DNA from: Orthonyx spaldingii
Lineage: Eukaryota > Chordata > Aves > Passeriformes > Orthonychidae
Assembly: GCA_013397795.1 (NCBI GenBank)
Contig: VZTJ01004697.1
Coordinates: forward strand, 724,649 to 788,648
Direction of reading: 5' to 3'
Length of the DNA: 64,000 nucleotides
The position numbers and the translations under genes are program-made. Below, piece by piece: positions 38,975-51,609 of the stretch (within the stretch, counting starts at the first letter, position 1; every line of letters starts with the position of its first letter). Under the pieces are notes generated by a model. It had not been told where the DNA came from and did not search any database. It saw nothing but the letters and a program-made list of their open reading frames with translations.

Positions 38975-40275
38975 GGATTACAGAGCTGTGGTTTGTCTGT
39001 GCAGGGAGAAGACACCAAGGGCCAGAGCTCAATTACAGTTGAAACTGGCCAGTGCTGTTTCAGATAACAAGAAAGGCTTTTTGAAGCACATTAATAGCAA
39101 GAGGAGGTTTAAGAAAACATTGGACTGATCCTTGTTGAAGATGGTCACCGGCCTAACACGGATGAAGAAAAGGCAGAGGCTTTCAATGTGTATTTTGTCT
39201 CAGATTTTGGTGATACTGATAGACCTTGGTCTGCCTGATCCCCAGAACTGGAGGCCCTTGAGTGCTGGGACAGTGGCTTTCCACTTGTGGACATTGAAAT
39301 GTTAAGGGACCAGCTGTATCAGCTGAATGTTCACAAGTCCATGGGGCCTGTTGGGATTCATCCCTGAGTGCAGAAGGCTCTCACTGCTGTTCCAGCAGGA
39401 CCCCCCTCCATCAGCTGCCAAAGGCCTTGGGAACCTGGGGAGGTCCCTGCCAGCCACTGTTATTCCCATTTACCAGGAGGGTGGGAGGAAAGACCCAGGA
39501 ACCTGCAGGCCTGTTAGACCAACCTCAGTTCCTGGAAAAATTATGGAGAAGATTGTACTGGGTACTGTTGAAAGGTGTTTAAAGAACAATGCAGTCATCA
39601 GGTGCCATCGACATGGGTCCACGAAGGGAAAGTCCTGTTTCACTACTCTGATCTCCTTCTATCTTAGGGAAGGGAAAGTGATGAATGTAGTTTTTCTGCA
39701 TTTTAGTGAGAATTTTGGTGCTGTCCCTCACAGCATCCTTCTGGAGAAGTTGTCCAGCTGTGGGCTGAGGGGGTTCATGGTGTGCTGGGTGAGGAGCTGG
39801 CTGAAGGGCAGGGCTCACAGGGTTCCAGTGAGTGGGGCTGTGTCTGGCTGGTGAGCAGTCACCACTGCTGTCCTCAGGGCTCCGTCCTGGGGCAGCTCAA
39901 TATGTTTATCAAAGGTATGGATGTAGGAGTTGAATGCACCTTTAGCAAGTTTGGTGATGGCACGAGACTGGAAGGTGCTGTTGACTCTCTTGAGGGACAG
40001 GAAGCCTTTCAGAGGAATCTAGATAGATTGGAGCGTTTCACAATGATTAGTTACACAATGATTTTGCAATGATAATGGGATGAAATTCCACAAGTCAAAT
40101 GCCAAGTTTTTCACCTGGGATGGAGTACCACTGGGTATAAGTATCAATTGGGAAAGGGGTGAGTGGAGAGTAGCTCTGCAGAAGGGGATCTGGGGGTGCT
40201 CAATAGCAGTCAGGAGTGTGTGCCCTTGTAGCCAAGATGGCAGAACCATCCTAGGGTGCATGGAATATAGTAGAA
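38975..40275 (+). mobile_element. CR1 LINE copy with degenerate ORF2 (reverse transcriptase)
   Basis: This is the longest mobile element here, about 1.3 kb, in the same orientation as KCNQ1. Reading along it, broken frames give the linker NKKGFLKHINSKRR-like segment, RDQLYQLNVHKSMGP and IPIYQEGGRKDPGTCRPVRP. Then come TSVPGKIMEKIVLGTVERCL, HGSTKGKSCFTTLISFY and VPHSILLEKLSSCGLRGF. After a stop (TGA at 39852-39854) and a shift of frame it continues with PQGSVLGQ and VECTFSKFGDGTRLEGAVDSL. These are the ordered RT blocks of CR1 ORF2. Catalytic motifs are gone: motif A FLDFSKAF reads FLHFSENF, and the FADDT box reads FGDGT. The endonuclease domain (5') is absent. The copy also lacks the usual CR1 3' end, which is less common. 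Both edges are approximate. Confidence 0.95.
39327..39854 (+). pseudogene. CR1 ORF2 reverse-transcriptase remnant, first open block
   Basis: This 175-codon frame lies inside the CR1 copy and holds the fingers and palm part of the RT domain. It contains IPIYQEGGRKDPG, VPGKIMEKIVLG and a motif-A region in which the catalytic Asp is replaced by His (FLHFSENF near residues 124-131). It ends at a TGA in the SGW-R position, where CR1 has an Arg codon; a CGA to TGA change by CpG decay would explain it. The first Met is not the true start of ORF2. The rest of the RT continues in another frame at about 39870-40072. It is not a functional gene. Confidence 0.9.
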
Positions 40276-40822
40276 CATATAAAACCCCTCCAAATATTAG
40301 CCTGGGGACAGAGATAGTTGCTGACAGTGTGTGACAAAGAGCTGCCTGCATTTGGAGCAACTGATCAGTTATTCTCTGATATCCAATTGCTAGATCCTTT
40401 GTTTTGCCTTTATCGTTTTAAAAATAGAAAGTATTTGAGAAAATATAAAAGGAATATTTTTCGTATCAATATATCTTTAAATATTCAAAATTTTAAAAAA
40501 TCTGTGAATCATCAGTTGCATTATTACTTTTCCTATGTAACTTGTTTAAACAGCGAATCAGCTGCTCAGAAAGTGTCTTATTTTTGTCTTAGTACTTTAA
40601 GCTGCTGGAGGATTCAAACCTCTGTTTAAGCAATGGCAAATAGTCTATATATTGCAGCACTTCACCTACTGCGTCCATCAAGGTTCATTGTGTTTGCTTG
40701 CCTTGCCCATAATCTAGAGTTCAACACTGCTCACTGCTCATCAAGGCATTTGTTACCCCTTGTCCTTCCTTCCCCGTGCATTGACCATACTGCATCTAGA
40801 TGGTTTAGTATTAGAAGATTTT

Positions 40823-40848
40823 AATTGCTGTTGGTACCAACAGCAATT
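40823..40848. repeat. Perfect 26-bp palindrome
   Basis: The sequence from 40823 to 40848 equals its own reverse complement. Each 13-base arm starts AATTGCTGTTGGT, and the axis lies in GGTACC. The bases just outside do not pair. There is no spacer, so it could form a cruciform or bind a dimeric protein. It lies about 550 bp after the CR1 copy, with no evident link to it. Confidence 0.9.
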
Positions 40849-43800
40849 GTTTCTTTTGCCTACTAAAACATTCTGGAAGCGCTTTATCCATGCAATATGT
40901 CAGTGCTCTTCTTATCCAGGAGGCTGAAAACAGTGGTTCAAATCCTGACATAAATCAGCAGTGTGCTTTTTCAGTACCCTCACACTGACTTCTGATCCTA
41001 TGTCTTTCCAGTTATGCATTCATATGTCTTCATTTTATAGTTTTCACTCCATACACTAAGTCTCTATCCTTATTCCAGATTACTTTGGAACTGGAGATAG
41101 TTTAAAGAAATAAATTCTCGCTTAGATAATCCTGGTGACAAAGGCTGTGTTTGTTCTCTTGTTCCTACCTTTGTTTCCTGTCAGTGTAAATACTGTTAGG
41201 ACTTTGTACAAAACAAAGGCAGACAAAAATTACTAATATTCTATGTATTGAATAGGTCTTACATCTTTAATTCCTGTATAATTGCTTAATTGCTGTGTAA
41301 AAGTCTTCCATAAATGTGCAGCCCTGTTTTCAGGTCATGGCAGTTGATTGCTGTGCTTATGTGACTGGGATGTTGTACAATAATGTGTTTTGGTGTGGCC
41401 AAGCATTTCAGGGTAGAGAAATCTGAAGAAATTAAGAGATTTCCTTCCCACCGTGATTCATGTTAAAGAAGAAAAAATTGCAAGCGCATACATAGCCAAG
41501 GATTTCCTAAATATTTTGGGCTTGTGTTGTCGGGTTTTTTTGCTGAAGGGGATTAGATTAATTTTGCAGAATTAAATGATCACTTTGATATGAGTGGTTA
41601 CTCTCAAAGTCACATTCCAAACCTGTTTACTCATGCATAGTACAAGCACAGGGTTTCTTCTGTTGAACATCTTCTTCAATACATACTCAGTCCAATGGAA
41701 CAAAAAAAATGAATCTGTGCATAGGCACAGATCAGGAGAACCAGTAATGCTGTGCTTGCAACATACACTTAAAACAATCAGTTGTGAAATGTGTTATTTT
41801 TGGGACGTAAGGTAGATGAAAGCAGTTAATGTATTATTATTATAGCTCTTGATTCAACAATACAATCAAGATGGGTAATGACATTTTATTTGTGCAGTGC
41901 TGTACTCATGTCCATAGTTAATAGGTATTTTCATGAACACTGAAAGCAGCTTTCCTGCTGTGGCTGTAAGTCATGTTTCCTTGATGCTTTGGGTGTCAAT
42001 AGCCAAGAAGCATAAAAAAATAACCTCCTGTTTGTTCATTGGTTTGAGTTTTGTGCATGTCTCCATTGACCCACCAGGCTTGTTTGAGTGATTACAGAAG
42101 GGAACAAGAATTCCTTAACACGGCTCAATGGGCAAGTGGTGTTGGTTGGCAAAAGAGCAAAAAAGGTTTGGCGAGAGTTACATTGGCTCCTGAGTTACAG
42201 GGATGTGCTCTGTCAACTTCTCCATTTCAGGTACTTTGCTTGTGTTAGTAAGTACCTGATTTCACCTGGTGGTGAAGTGAGCTTCTACCTAGTCGCTTTT
42301 CTGGTGTACTGCTACTGTTTTGCACACAGATCAAGCTTATCATGATGTAACAGGCATAGTTCTCTTACAATCAATAGCTGGGTAAATTTAGATAAAGGTC
42401 TGGATCGCCAGCTTTCCTGTCAAACCAGCACCTTCTCCTACTGTATTATGCACTCTCATAGGGCTGTAGTGGAATTCCCATTGTATGTCTAAATATAGAG
42501 CTTAAAAAATTAATAACCCCATCACGTGTAGAAAAACAAGTGAAAGAAGAAACAGCTAACTTAGAAAAAATGCAAACTTCAGTTGATATTTCACGTGTTA
42601 CTGTCACATGGAGTAATTGGAGCACTGTTGGAGGAGGAGATTAGGCAAGATGAAATAGTTCCAGTGCTCAGCAAGAAAGGTTATCCTTATGATATATTAA
42701 AGGAAGAGCTTTGCCCAAGTTTAGTAACAAATGCTAGTTTTGACATGTCCACAGTATCACCATGCTGCATAAAGTGTCTACATACTTGAACTCGATAGGT
42801 TTCTGTAATAGTGACAGTTGAGTCAAACTGTATAAACTAAATACTGCAAACAATGTCCCCGTGAGCAAAGATGACTGGTCTTGAATAATGTAGCAATGGG
42901 TTAACATTGAGTTGTTTTGTGTTACTGTTCTTGTCATTTTTTTTAACAGAATGCATGTTGCTCCTTTATATTTTCCTTGCTACCCTGACTATAATAACAT
43001 GTATTTTTATCTCTAGTTTCAAAATGCAATGTCAAGTGCATTTGGACTTGTATATCTTATACATACATAGATATTTATTAGCTGAGTTTAATCTTCCTGT
43101 GCATGAAGAATCAACATTTTTGCAATTGTAGAGACAGTCCAAAAGCCTAAAACTGTATGTAGTTAGCCAAAAAAGAAGCACCTGGAGCTGTGGTGCAGAA
43201 AGTAGTCCAAAACACAAAAATCACTCTGTATTTTCTGTATCTGAACAAGAGAGACCAGTGTGTAGGTGGTGTTCAGTGTCTTAACAGCTAATTGTGTTGA
43301 ACTCAGTGGATAGCAAAAGCTTATATTAAAATACTTCGTTTTTTCCTTTTAAAGATCAATCTTCCTTCTTCCTCAAGCAGAGAAGTTCCTTACTGTGAAT
43401 GTTACCTTAAAACAATACTAAACAGTATTAAAATAGTACTAAAATATATATTACCAGACTAAATTCTGGTAATCATAACATTATTAATAAATATTGTTCT
43501 TAGAACTTCAGTGTAAAGCATCATCGTTACCGAAATATTTGTGCTTTTCTCAGAGCGAGCCATTCACCAGCTTATCTCCCTCTGTTTCATGTTGCCTAAC
43601 ACTGAGTGAAAGTTGACTCTAAATATTGCAGAGAAAAGCAAAAAAGCCACACTGGAGACTTGCAACTTTGTTGCAAGTGCAACTTCACTGTCAAGGACAG
43701 CCTGTTCTTAGGCTGTACTTTTCATGCAAGACCTCCGAAATGCTGACAGAGATGTTTAGTGGGTTTTAAAGCCCTTGTGATCCTGAGTGAGCAGTACAGG

Positions 43801-46800
43801 GCCTTCATTTTCTAGAAAGGAAAAAAAAAAAAAAATCTGTGTTGCATGCTCAGTATACCTCCTCCAGATTGTAAGTAGATCTGGTCTGTGCTGGTGTTAC
43901 TTTTCAGTCAGCTGACCTTGGGTACAGCCAAATAGCACAATCCCATGTTCATTACCAGCTGGACAGAGAGGGGACGCACACGAAGCAATGTTTGCCCCAT
44001 ATACACAGAGGCATTGACAGTTTTGACAGTATCTTGTTTTACTGTACTTGAATGTTGTAAAGGTTCTTTTATCTGTTGTTTTATTGAGGAGGTCATTTAT
44101 TACTTGGGGACACAATATATGATGGTGACTAGATTTAAATGGAGTGCATTTTGGGTTTGTTGTAAGGTTCCTCCATGCTTTAGTGTCTTTTGCAGAGCCC
44201 CTGTTCCCCTTCTGAGTGAAAACTGCTAAATTATATATTGAAATGAAATAGCAATGGTGAGCTGTTTACCCTTATCCTATCAAGGCGATTTTCTTTCCTC
44301 CTTGTTGGCACTGGATGTAAATATAAAATCCTGGAAAATAAAAAGTGCAGGTCCTCTTTTCAGAGGAACAAATTAAATGATACCATTTTATTCAGATTTT
44401 CCCAGTGAAAGACCATAAAATTAATTAAAATTTATTTTGATTCTAATAGTCATGAATTTGCATTCAAATAAACGGAAATGACCCTCTGTGCTGTGCTTTT
44501 CATTTTGCATAAAAGAGATGCCAACTAGACGCTACTGGGAATATTTTTATCCCCAAGGTCTGTGTTAATCCCTTGTTGCTAAAAGACACATTTCTGAAAT
44601 ATTTATCATAAACCTGCCATGCTGTTGTCACATTGTTCCTTTCATGGTGTGAGCTGTTCTGGGACTTCTGCCAGCATTGTTCCTTCCATTCAAATAGGAA
44701 ATTTGCTTCAAACTGTCTGGTTCTCAGATGAACAACATGGTGCTTGTTCATTAACCTGACTTTGGTGATTCATAACCTAAATGTGTGATGCTATGCAAAG
44801 TAAGAGTAGCCAGTATGTGGCCTGTCAGGTTTACTGACATTATATTTGCAAGTATAATTTTAATTGTATGTGCACATAGAGAGGGGGGAACGGTGGATAA
44901 TTTTAAACAGAAATTATATATTTGAAATAACTACGTTTGTGCTGCTTAATAAGTTTTACAAATAATAAGGGAAAAACTGCATGAGACTGACACTGATTTA
45001 TGGCTTTTTTCATCAGAAAGTGTGACAGCATTAGTTCTGCTGTCCTTGTTTTAGAGGCTGAACAACTGAGAAATATTTGTACATACTGAGAGAGAGGGTC
45101 TTGAATCTTTTGAACTTGCAGTGTTTTTGAAATGCATTGGAACACCTCCCTCAGAAGAGCCTCATTCTAGGAGGTTTCATTTATGAAATATTTGTTTCAA
45201 CTGGTAAGCTAAAAATACTGTTCCTTCAAACACTTCATTTGTGTGCAGCAGTTTGCAGAGTTTTAATTTCTTACGTGCTTTGTAATTTTAATTAAATTTT
45301 TTTATATATTAAAAATGGTTTGAATACATTAATCGTGACTCTGGTTGCATTTAAAATGGAGTTCTGTTTTAGCTCTGAGTGTTCTGGAGAATAGCAAAAA
45401 TAATTTGATAACTCTATTTCCTTATTAAAGCATTTAAAGTTTAAGAAGTGTTCCCATTTCAGGACTGTGGAGTACTGTCTGGTTAAATTAGATGTTGCAC
45501 TTGAATGCATAGTTAATGAACTTCTTGAACCAAACTTTGACAGCTATTCTAAAATTATGCCAAAGTTGGGATTATTTTTTAATATGTGCCGGAATCTACC
45601 TGCAACATAGATGATAAACTCTTCTTAAGAAATGGTTGTGTAGCATTTGTATATAACATTATTTTAATTCATTGAAGTCAACAAGTCAAAATTATATAAT
45701 TAAGGATATTTCTAATAGTGACTAAATCTTATACACATCAACACGAAGTTCAGCACAAGTGACAGAGAAAATTAGAATCCCTTCAGCTTTCAGTTCATGG
45801 AGCCATTGAAATTTTTGTGGTCAAGGTGCAGTTGTTAGAGACCTAGGATACCCCTAGATCAGGCCACTATATTCCCAAACATTCAAAGCAGGATACAAAA
45901 TCTGTGAGTTGGGAGAGGCAGCACTTTTGTTTCAGCAATAGCTACATGTACAAGGCTCCAAACCACCACATTTCTACTCCTGAAGTAGACTTCCTGCCTT
46001 AATCTAGACCTCCTTCCACTGTAGAGCTTCTGTCGTCCTGTGTGTTGTCCTAAAGAATCTATAAGCCCCAGACTGCACTCTTTCCTTTCATCTGTCTTAC
46101 ATCAAATTTAGTTATTCTCTCATTTCTCAGCAAATCATTCTGGCACCTCTGGTCAGCCTCAGATCCCTGGACTTTTCCTGTCTCTCTGTCCCACACTCCT
46201 TATGAAAGTTGGTTACTGTTAGTGTCACTGTTGTGCTGTCCCCTTAGCACTGATTTGTACAGGACCTCATTTCCCCTTGGTTTCTCTGTTTCTCATTAGC
46301 TGTTAATATGGTAACAGACAATGCACATGGGCCATTTTTTGGTTGAAAGTGGTTGATGTAGATAAAAACTACAAAAAGGGAATCACTACCTGTTGAATAT
46401 TTTGATTTCTAAATGAACACATATCCTGTCAATATTGCAAACCTATGCAGGAATCCAAAAATTGTTTATTTTACTCCTGTGTCATTGCTGGTGATAAATA
46501 AGAAATTATAACCTGGATCTGATATTAATACACCAAAAATAAAGTTCCAGACAACCTACAATAGCACGAGTTACAATAAATAAAACCTATCATAGTATAA
46601 TTATTACTATAAGCTTTTAACATTTGCTAAGTTACAGAGTTGGCAGAAGGTCTTTAACATCACTTTAAGGAACGTAACAGTATGGCCCCATTGTAACTTC
46701 TCTGTGTGTTGCTTTTGGAGTCAGTCTTTTGTTCTTGGTTTGGACCATCTTTCCTCAAAATTCCTTACTTAGTGGGTATCACCTCCTGGTAATGCTACAG

Positions 46801-49800
46801 GAAAAGCTCAGGTCATGCTTAGGCCATTGCTAAAACTATGAGCTAGTGTTTTCCAAGAAAAACACTGTAAATTGTATTTTAAAGGGGAAATGTTATTAGA
46901 CACACAGTTAAAGTAGATTAGCTATGCATCAGCTCTTCAGTCTGAGATATTCACTTTCCTACATGTCTTCTGGATAGAGAGAAACCAGAGTGTTTGAATC
47001 CAGTCTTTGTTGGAGTGATGTGTTTTCATATCAACAATAGCAAGGTATGGCATTGTGTCTGAGCATGGTGATCCTAATTTTGGTAGGCTTGCTTGCATTG
47101 CACTTCAGAGGTTCTGCTTTCACCAGAAATCGTCAAATTTGTAACGTGGCTGGAAGTATAACTGAAATCACAGTTGCCTACGGCCATTAGTGTCACTCAC
47201 ACAGCTGCTTAACTCCGGTGTGTGTTCACAGAGCTGGAACATCTGCCACTGGATGTATCAGCAGCCCCAGTTCAACAAAGCTGAAGAGTCCTCTTAAATA
47301 ATGGTGAAGGAACTATTGTATCACTGAAATGAAGTGCAAGCTTAAATACTTTTCTGAATGTGTAAGGGTCTGGGAATAACATGTGGTAGGTCAGCTACAG
47401 CAGGGTGTTACCGGATGCTCTTAAATACATTTGTTTCAAGCATGTTCGAGGTGTCCTCATGAACTAGGAGTTGGGCCATTGGCAAAACAATAAATAAGTT
47501 TCAAGAGGGAGTCGATGGCATAGAAAACGTTGGGTGTATCACAAGAACAAAATATAATGTGGTAGGTCTTGTGCTTAAAAATATTTATCCACTGGAAAGA
47601 AACTTCTTGACACACAAATCACTTGCTAGTCTCTTAAGTGTTTGTTTCACTTTATAACTTAGGATAAACCAATTTCCATGTTAGATATTGTGCTTTAGTA
47701 TTGACTTTTTAAATTGTTCTGTGAATTTACGTCACTTTTAATGACTCATGTAAGATAGACAGTTTGGCCTCTTCATTATGCAGCCAGCCATATTTGCAGA
47801 TCAGTAGCACATGTTTTGATCATTGAGTGATTGTATGAAAACACTTGGAGGGTTCCAGGGTTTAACACTCTAGTGGATTCCTATGAAATTAACCAAAATT
47901 AAAACACATTTTTTGGTCATGCTGCATTATCTGCCTATTTAGAAACAAAAAATGATCAGAGTAAATACCTAAAAGCTAGAATTGCTTAGCCCCTATTTCC
48001 CAGCTTCTTGCTAAGCAATTCAATAGGGGAAAAAAAGGTTTTATTTCTATCTTTAAATTTGTTGGAGTTGTCATTCTATTTAGAGTTAGACAAGCCTGAG
48101 GTCTAAAGTTACATGAATTTGGTCAAACTGACCCTGAATTCTTGACTGTAAACACCATAAATCTTCCCCGCAATAATTAGTTTCACATTGTAAAGGCCAT
48201 GCTGTGAAGGGTAATCCCTCATGCAACAAGTTAGGTTTCTAATTTGTTTTCCATAGCACAATGAATTCCAAAAGCTTTCACCATGTTTCTAGTGAGTCAT
48301 TTATCAGCTTCATAATAAAGCTTAGAAGGGACATCACAGATCATCTGCAGCAGAAACCAAGTTGTGTATTTCCCTATAGCAAGAGTAGGTAAGAGTGCCC
48401 TAGGGCTCTACAGTGTTTAATATGATTTATTTTTTTGCTTTCAGCATTCACTTTGTTTTATAAAATTTTAAACAGAAAAAGTGTTCTGAAAAGTAATCAA
48501 AATCTGTAAGCTGAGTCCAGAGATTGAGTTTCTCAAATTTTCATACAGAGAGTATATCGAACAGGCTTTATTAATATGCCATACATATTTCTGTATTGAA
48601 ATATGACTTCACACTGTTGCAAAAGGCTTTCCCAACACAGGGAAACACCCAACACCATGACCCAGCTAACATACAAGTACAGAAGGTGCTGTCTTTGTCT
48701 ATCATGTATTTTTCAGAAATGGGCTGTTACAGTTTTTCCTAGTCTATAGAATTTTGCATATTGATGCTTTATAGAGTTATAAAATATGTGGCATAATTCC
48801 TCTCCAAGTAGGTTTTAGTAATTGGTTTGACAGCAGTAGCATATATCCCTGGAGTAGACATTTGAACTTCAGCTTTTAAACCACTACTAAATTCAGTAAT
48901 ATTTTCATCCCATCTTGATTCCAGTGAAACCCTCTTTGACTTTTTCTCAGGTTCATTTGGGTTTAAGATTTTTTGGGGGTGGTGGAATAAATACTTTTTT
49001 ATATGTTTTGATTTTTTTTTAAGGATGTTGGTTTTGGAGAAAATGTATCAGGTACTTTTCACTCAAGTAAATGTCCATTTAAACTTTATTTTGCTTCTAT
49101 AATGAAGCAAAATCCATTTCAGCCAAATACGTAAAAGAAGTCATCAGAAGGCAGCATTAATTGTGATGTACGTTTTTTTAGGACAATTTGGTTAGGTCAA
49201 AAAATATCTGCCTGTTACCCTGAGAGTTTAGCTTAGCATACAACAGCACGTCAAAAATATTTATAGGACAATCCTGTGGATGCCAGCCACGTAGATTGTC
49301 TCTGCAGTGAATGGTGACTTGTTCTCTTCCAAGTTTCATTCAAGCACAGAGACCAGCTCTTCAACATGGACCTCTGTGCCAGATGCTCTACTAAAAAAAT
49401 ACACTGTCCTGATGTAACTTGTTGGGGATTTTTAAACCCATTGAAAATGGGTTATTAAAGGTTAGGTTTGACCTGGTTCCTACCATCTGTGCAATTTTCA
49501 AAGAAAAAGTGTAACTGAATCTGTATCATGAAACTGTAAAAGACAAAAAAAATAATCAAGTGAAAAGATAGACAAGTTAGACAAGGCAAAGTACCCAGAG
49601 ACAGTAGACTTGAGAAACGCTTCGTGGATTTTTGCAAAGACTCTGCAAGCAGGCTGTTCACTAGAGTAGCAGATCTCCCTGTGATGGCATTCTAGCTCAA
49701 GAGCTTTTTTTATTACTCAGGTGACTTGGTTGAGAAAAGAAAATACATTCTGCCTAACAGTTATGCAGCATCAGTGACCATTATTTTCTTACCAGTTGTA

Positions 49801-50470
49801 TTTTCAACATAGATGTAAATCTGTAGAAATGGTGATGTCTGATGAGGTATAGTGTTGAGTAAGGTGTTGAGCTCATGAGCTGGAGCTGAAAAGGCAGAGA
49901 TCTTTGACATCCAGAGGCTGTTGTGTTTTCTGTGGCTGTGAAGGGGGAGGTGGAAGAGCTGGGGTTAGGTGCAAAAGCTCCTTTAAGGCTGAGCATTGAC
50001 GATGATAATGCACAGATTTCAGTGCTTTTGAGAATCAGGACTTCATTAGGAGGGGCAGCTGCTTAACGTTGGTTATCATCAGCATTCAGTGTACATTCAG
50101 CTCTGAATCCAGAGGACATACCCTCATTCTGTGTTGTAAGCCTCACTCTCTATATATTATCAGTTTTATCTTCATGAATGTGGTCACCCCAGCAGGAAGA
50201 GTTCTCTCAGAAATAACAAAGTGTTTCAAACAAATGCAGACTTAAAATTCAAGGTCTTTTAAAGTTCATTTAAGATTTCCCCTAAATTACATTTTCTTAC
50301 TACAAGAGTTGAACACGTGCAAGTCCTGCTGACTTCCACTTGGAGGTCTGTAGTAGATCCCAGGTGTACCAGTTTGTTCATCCACAATTTAGGGCTGCAA
50401 CCCAAAAATGGTATTGAAATGTTGTGCTCAGTGTTGTGGAGATAAAGAGGAAATTGAGGTTTCTTGGATG

Positions 50471-50501
50471 AATATATACCCTTGCCTCAAGGGTATGTAT
50501 T
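50471..50501. repeat. Inverted repeat, 14-bp stem with 3-base loop
   Basis: The arms AATATATACCCTTG (50471-50484) and CAAGGGTATGTATT (50488-50501) pair over 14 positions with a single G-T mismatch, around the loop CCT. The hairpin is too short for a typical miRNA precursor and has no T-run after it. Its role is unknown. Confidence 0.8.
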
Positions 50502-51501
50502 CTGAGTAATGTAATTAGACTTTCCCTTCTTCTGTAATTCCCTACCTCATTCAGGAGATAACAGTGAACACGTCTGGTGAGTTCATGCATGGTCAGGGAT
50601 TGTTCATCCCTGTGTCTTCCCTGCTGCAAGGGTTTTGTTGAGTGGGCCAGTATAACTGTTACCTGTTGAACCCCTAATCCCTGAGACAATGTGAGCTAAA
50701 ATATTCTTCTTAGCTCACAACAGGCAGTGCTGTGCAGTTATTTACCTGTCCAAGGACCTTATCTCTAGAGAGGTTATTTAGCTTATTGTGAGTATAGGCC
50801 CTGCTGAATATTGTTGCTTTCACGCTTCTCTAACATCTCTACGTTCTTCATAACAGCATCAGATGCGTTTTTAGCTTAGGCACAGAACTGTTGTTCTCAT
50901 CCTCTTACGAGCTCTAACACTGACTTGTTATCTCCTGTTCATCTTTGCATTCCATGAGGACTGCTCTCAACTCAGGCCTTGTTCAGCACCTTCAGCTTCC
51001 TTCCTCAGTAGTGTGAAAGCCTAGAGATGTTGTCCCTTAGCATTGCAGTATGTTCTTCAGAAGCTTTGCGATTTGGGGATAGATATTTGAAAAACTACCT
51101 AAATAATTTTAAATCACATATTCCATGTTGAAAAAACCCTGACAAAGACATCCCATTGACTTAGTCTGAGGTCTAGACTGCTAAGTACAAAAGTCTCTTA
51201 AGAAACTTGGTCAGGACTTTCCAGGAAAGAACACGTCTTTTCCTCCTGGCAATGATGATAATCCCCTACTGCTCACAGAGTGTCATTTAAATTACTCAGA
51301 GGCTTTTGGCTTGCTTGTGAATGCCTCTTGATGAAGATTAGCTTCAGCAATAGATTTGAGAAAATTTTCACAGGAAAGTTCAATCATTAGACTAGTCAGC
51401 AATTTGTTGTGAATTTCTGAGGGAAGAGCTGTCACAAAAGAAACTGGCTCTTCTTCAAAAAAGCTTTTACACCACAGTCTGTTTTGATCTATGGCTGCAC
51501 T

Positions 51502-51609
51502 AAAAAAAANNNNNNNNNNNNNNNNNNNNNNNNNNNNNNNNNNNNNNNNNNNNNNNNNNNNNNNNNNNNNNNNNNNNNNNNNNNNNNNNNNNNNNNNAAA
51601 AAAAAAAAA
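51502..51609. other. Assembly gap of 88 N inside a poly-A tract
   Basis: Positions 51510-51597 are N. The eight bases before (51502-51509) and twelve after (51598-51609) are all A. The gap therefore falls inside a poly-A run whose true length is unknown. The failure is likely due to the homopolymer rather than a large missing segment, but that cannot be proved from the sequence. Confidence 0.95.

Larger units (their letters stand above)
40276..51509 (+). other. KCNQ1: KCNQ1 intron 11, fourth segment
   Basis: This is 11 kb of AT-rich intronic sequence up to the assembly gap. It includes a perfect 26-bp palindrome at 40823-40848, a poly-A run at about 43820-43835 and a hairpin at 50471-50501. 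I recognise no exon, CR1 copy or RNA gene. No open frame above 105 codons appears. Confidence 0.7.

Noticed and set aside
40900..40960. GGTTCAAATCC resembling a tRNA or SINE B box
   Set aside because: No cloverleaf can be folded around it and there is no convincing A box or tail, so a tRNA gene or tRNA-derived SINE is not supported.
42051..42345. Overlapping open frames at a slightly GC-richer patch, considered as a hidden exon
   Set aside because: The two frames give unrelated, unfamiliar peptides and there is no phase-compatible acceptor and donor pair for KCNQ1.
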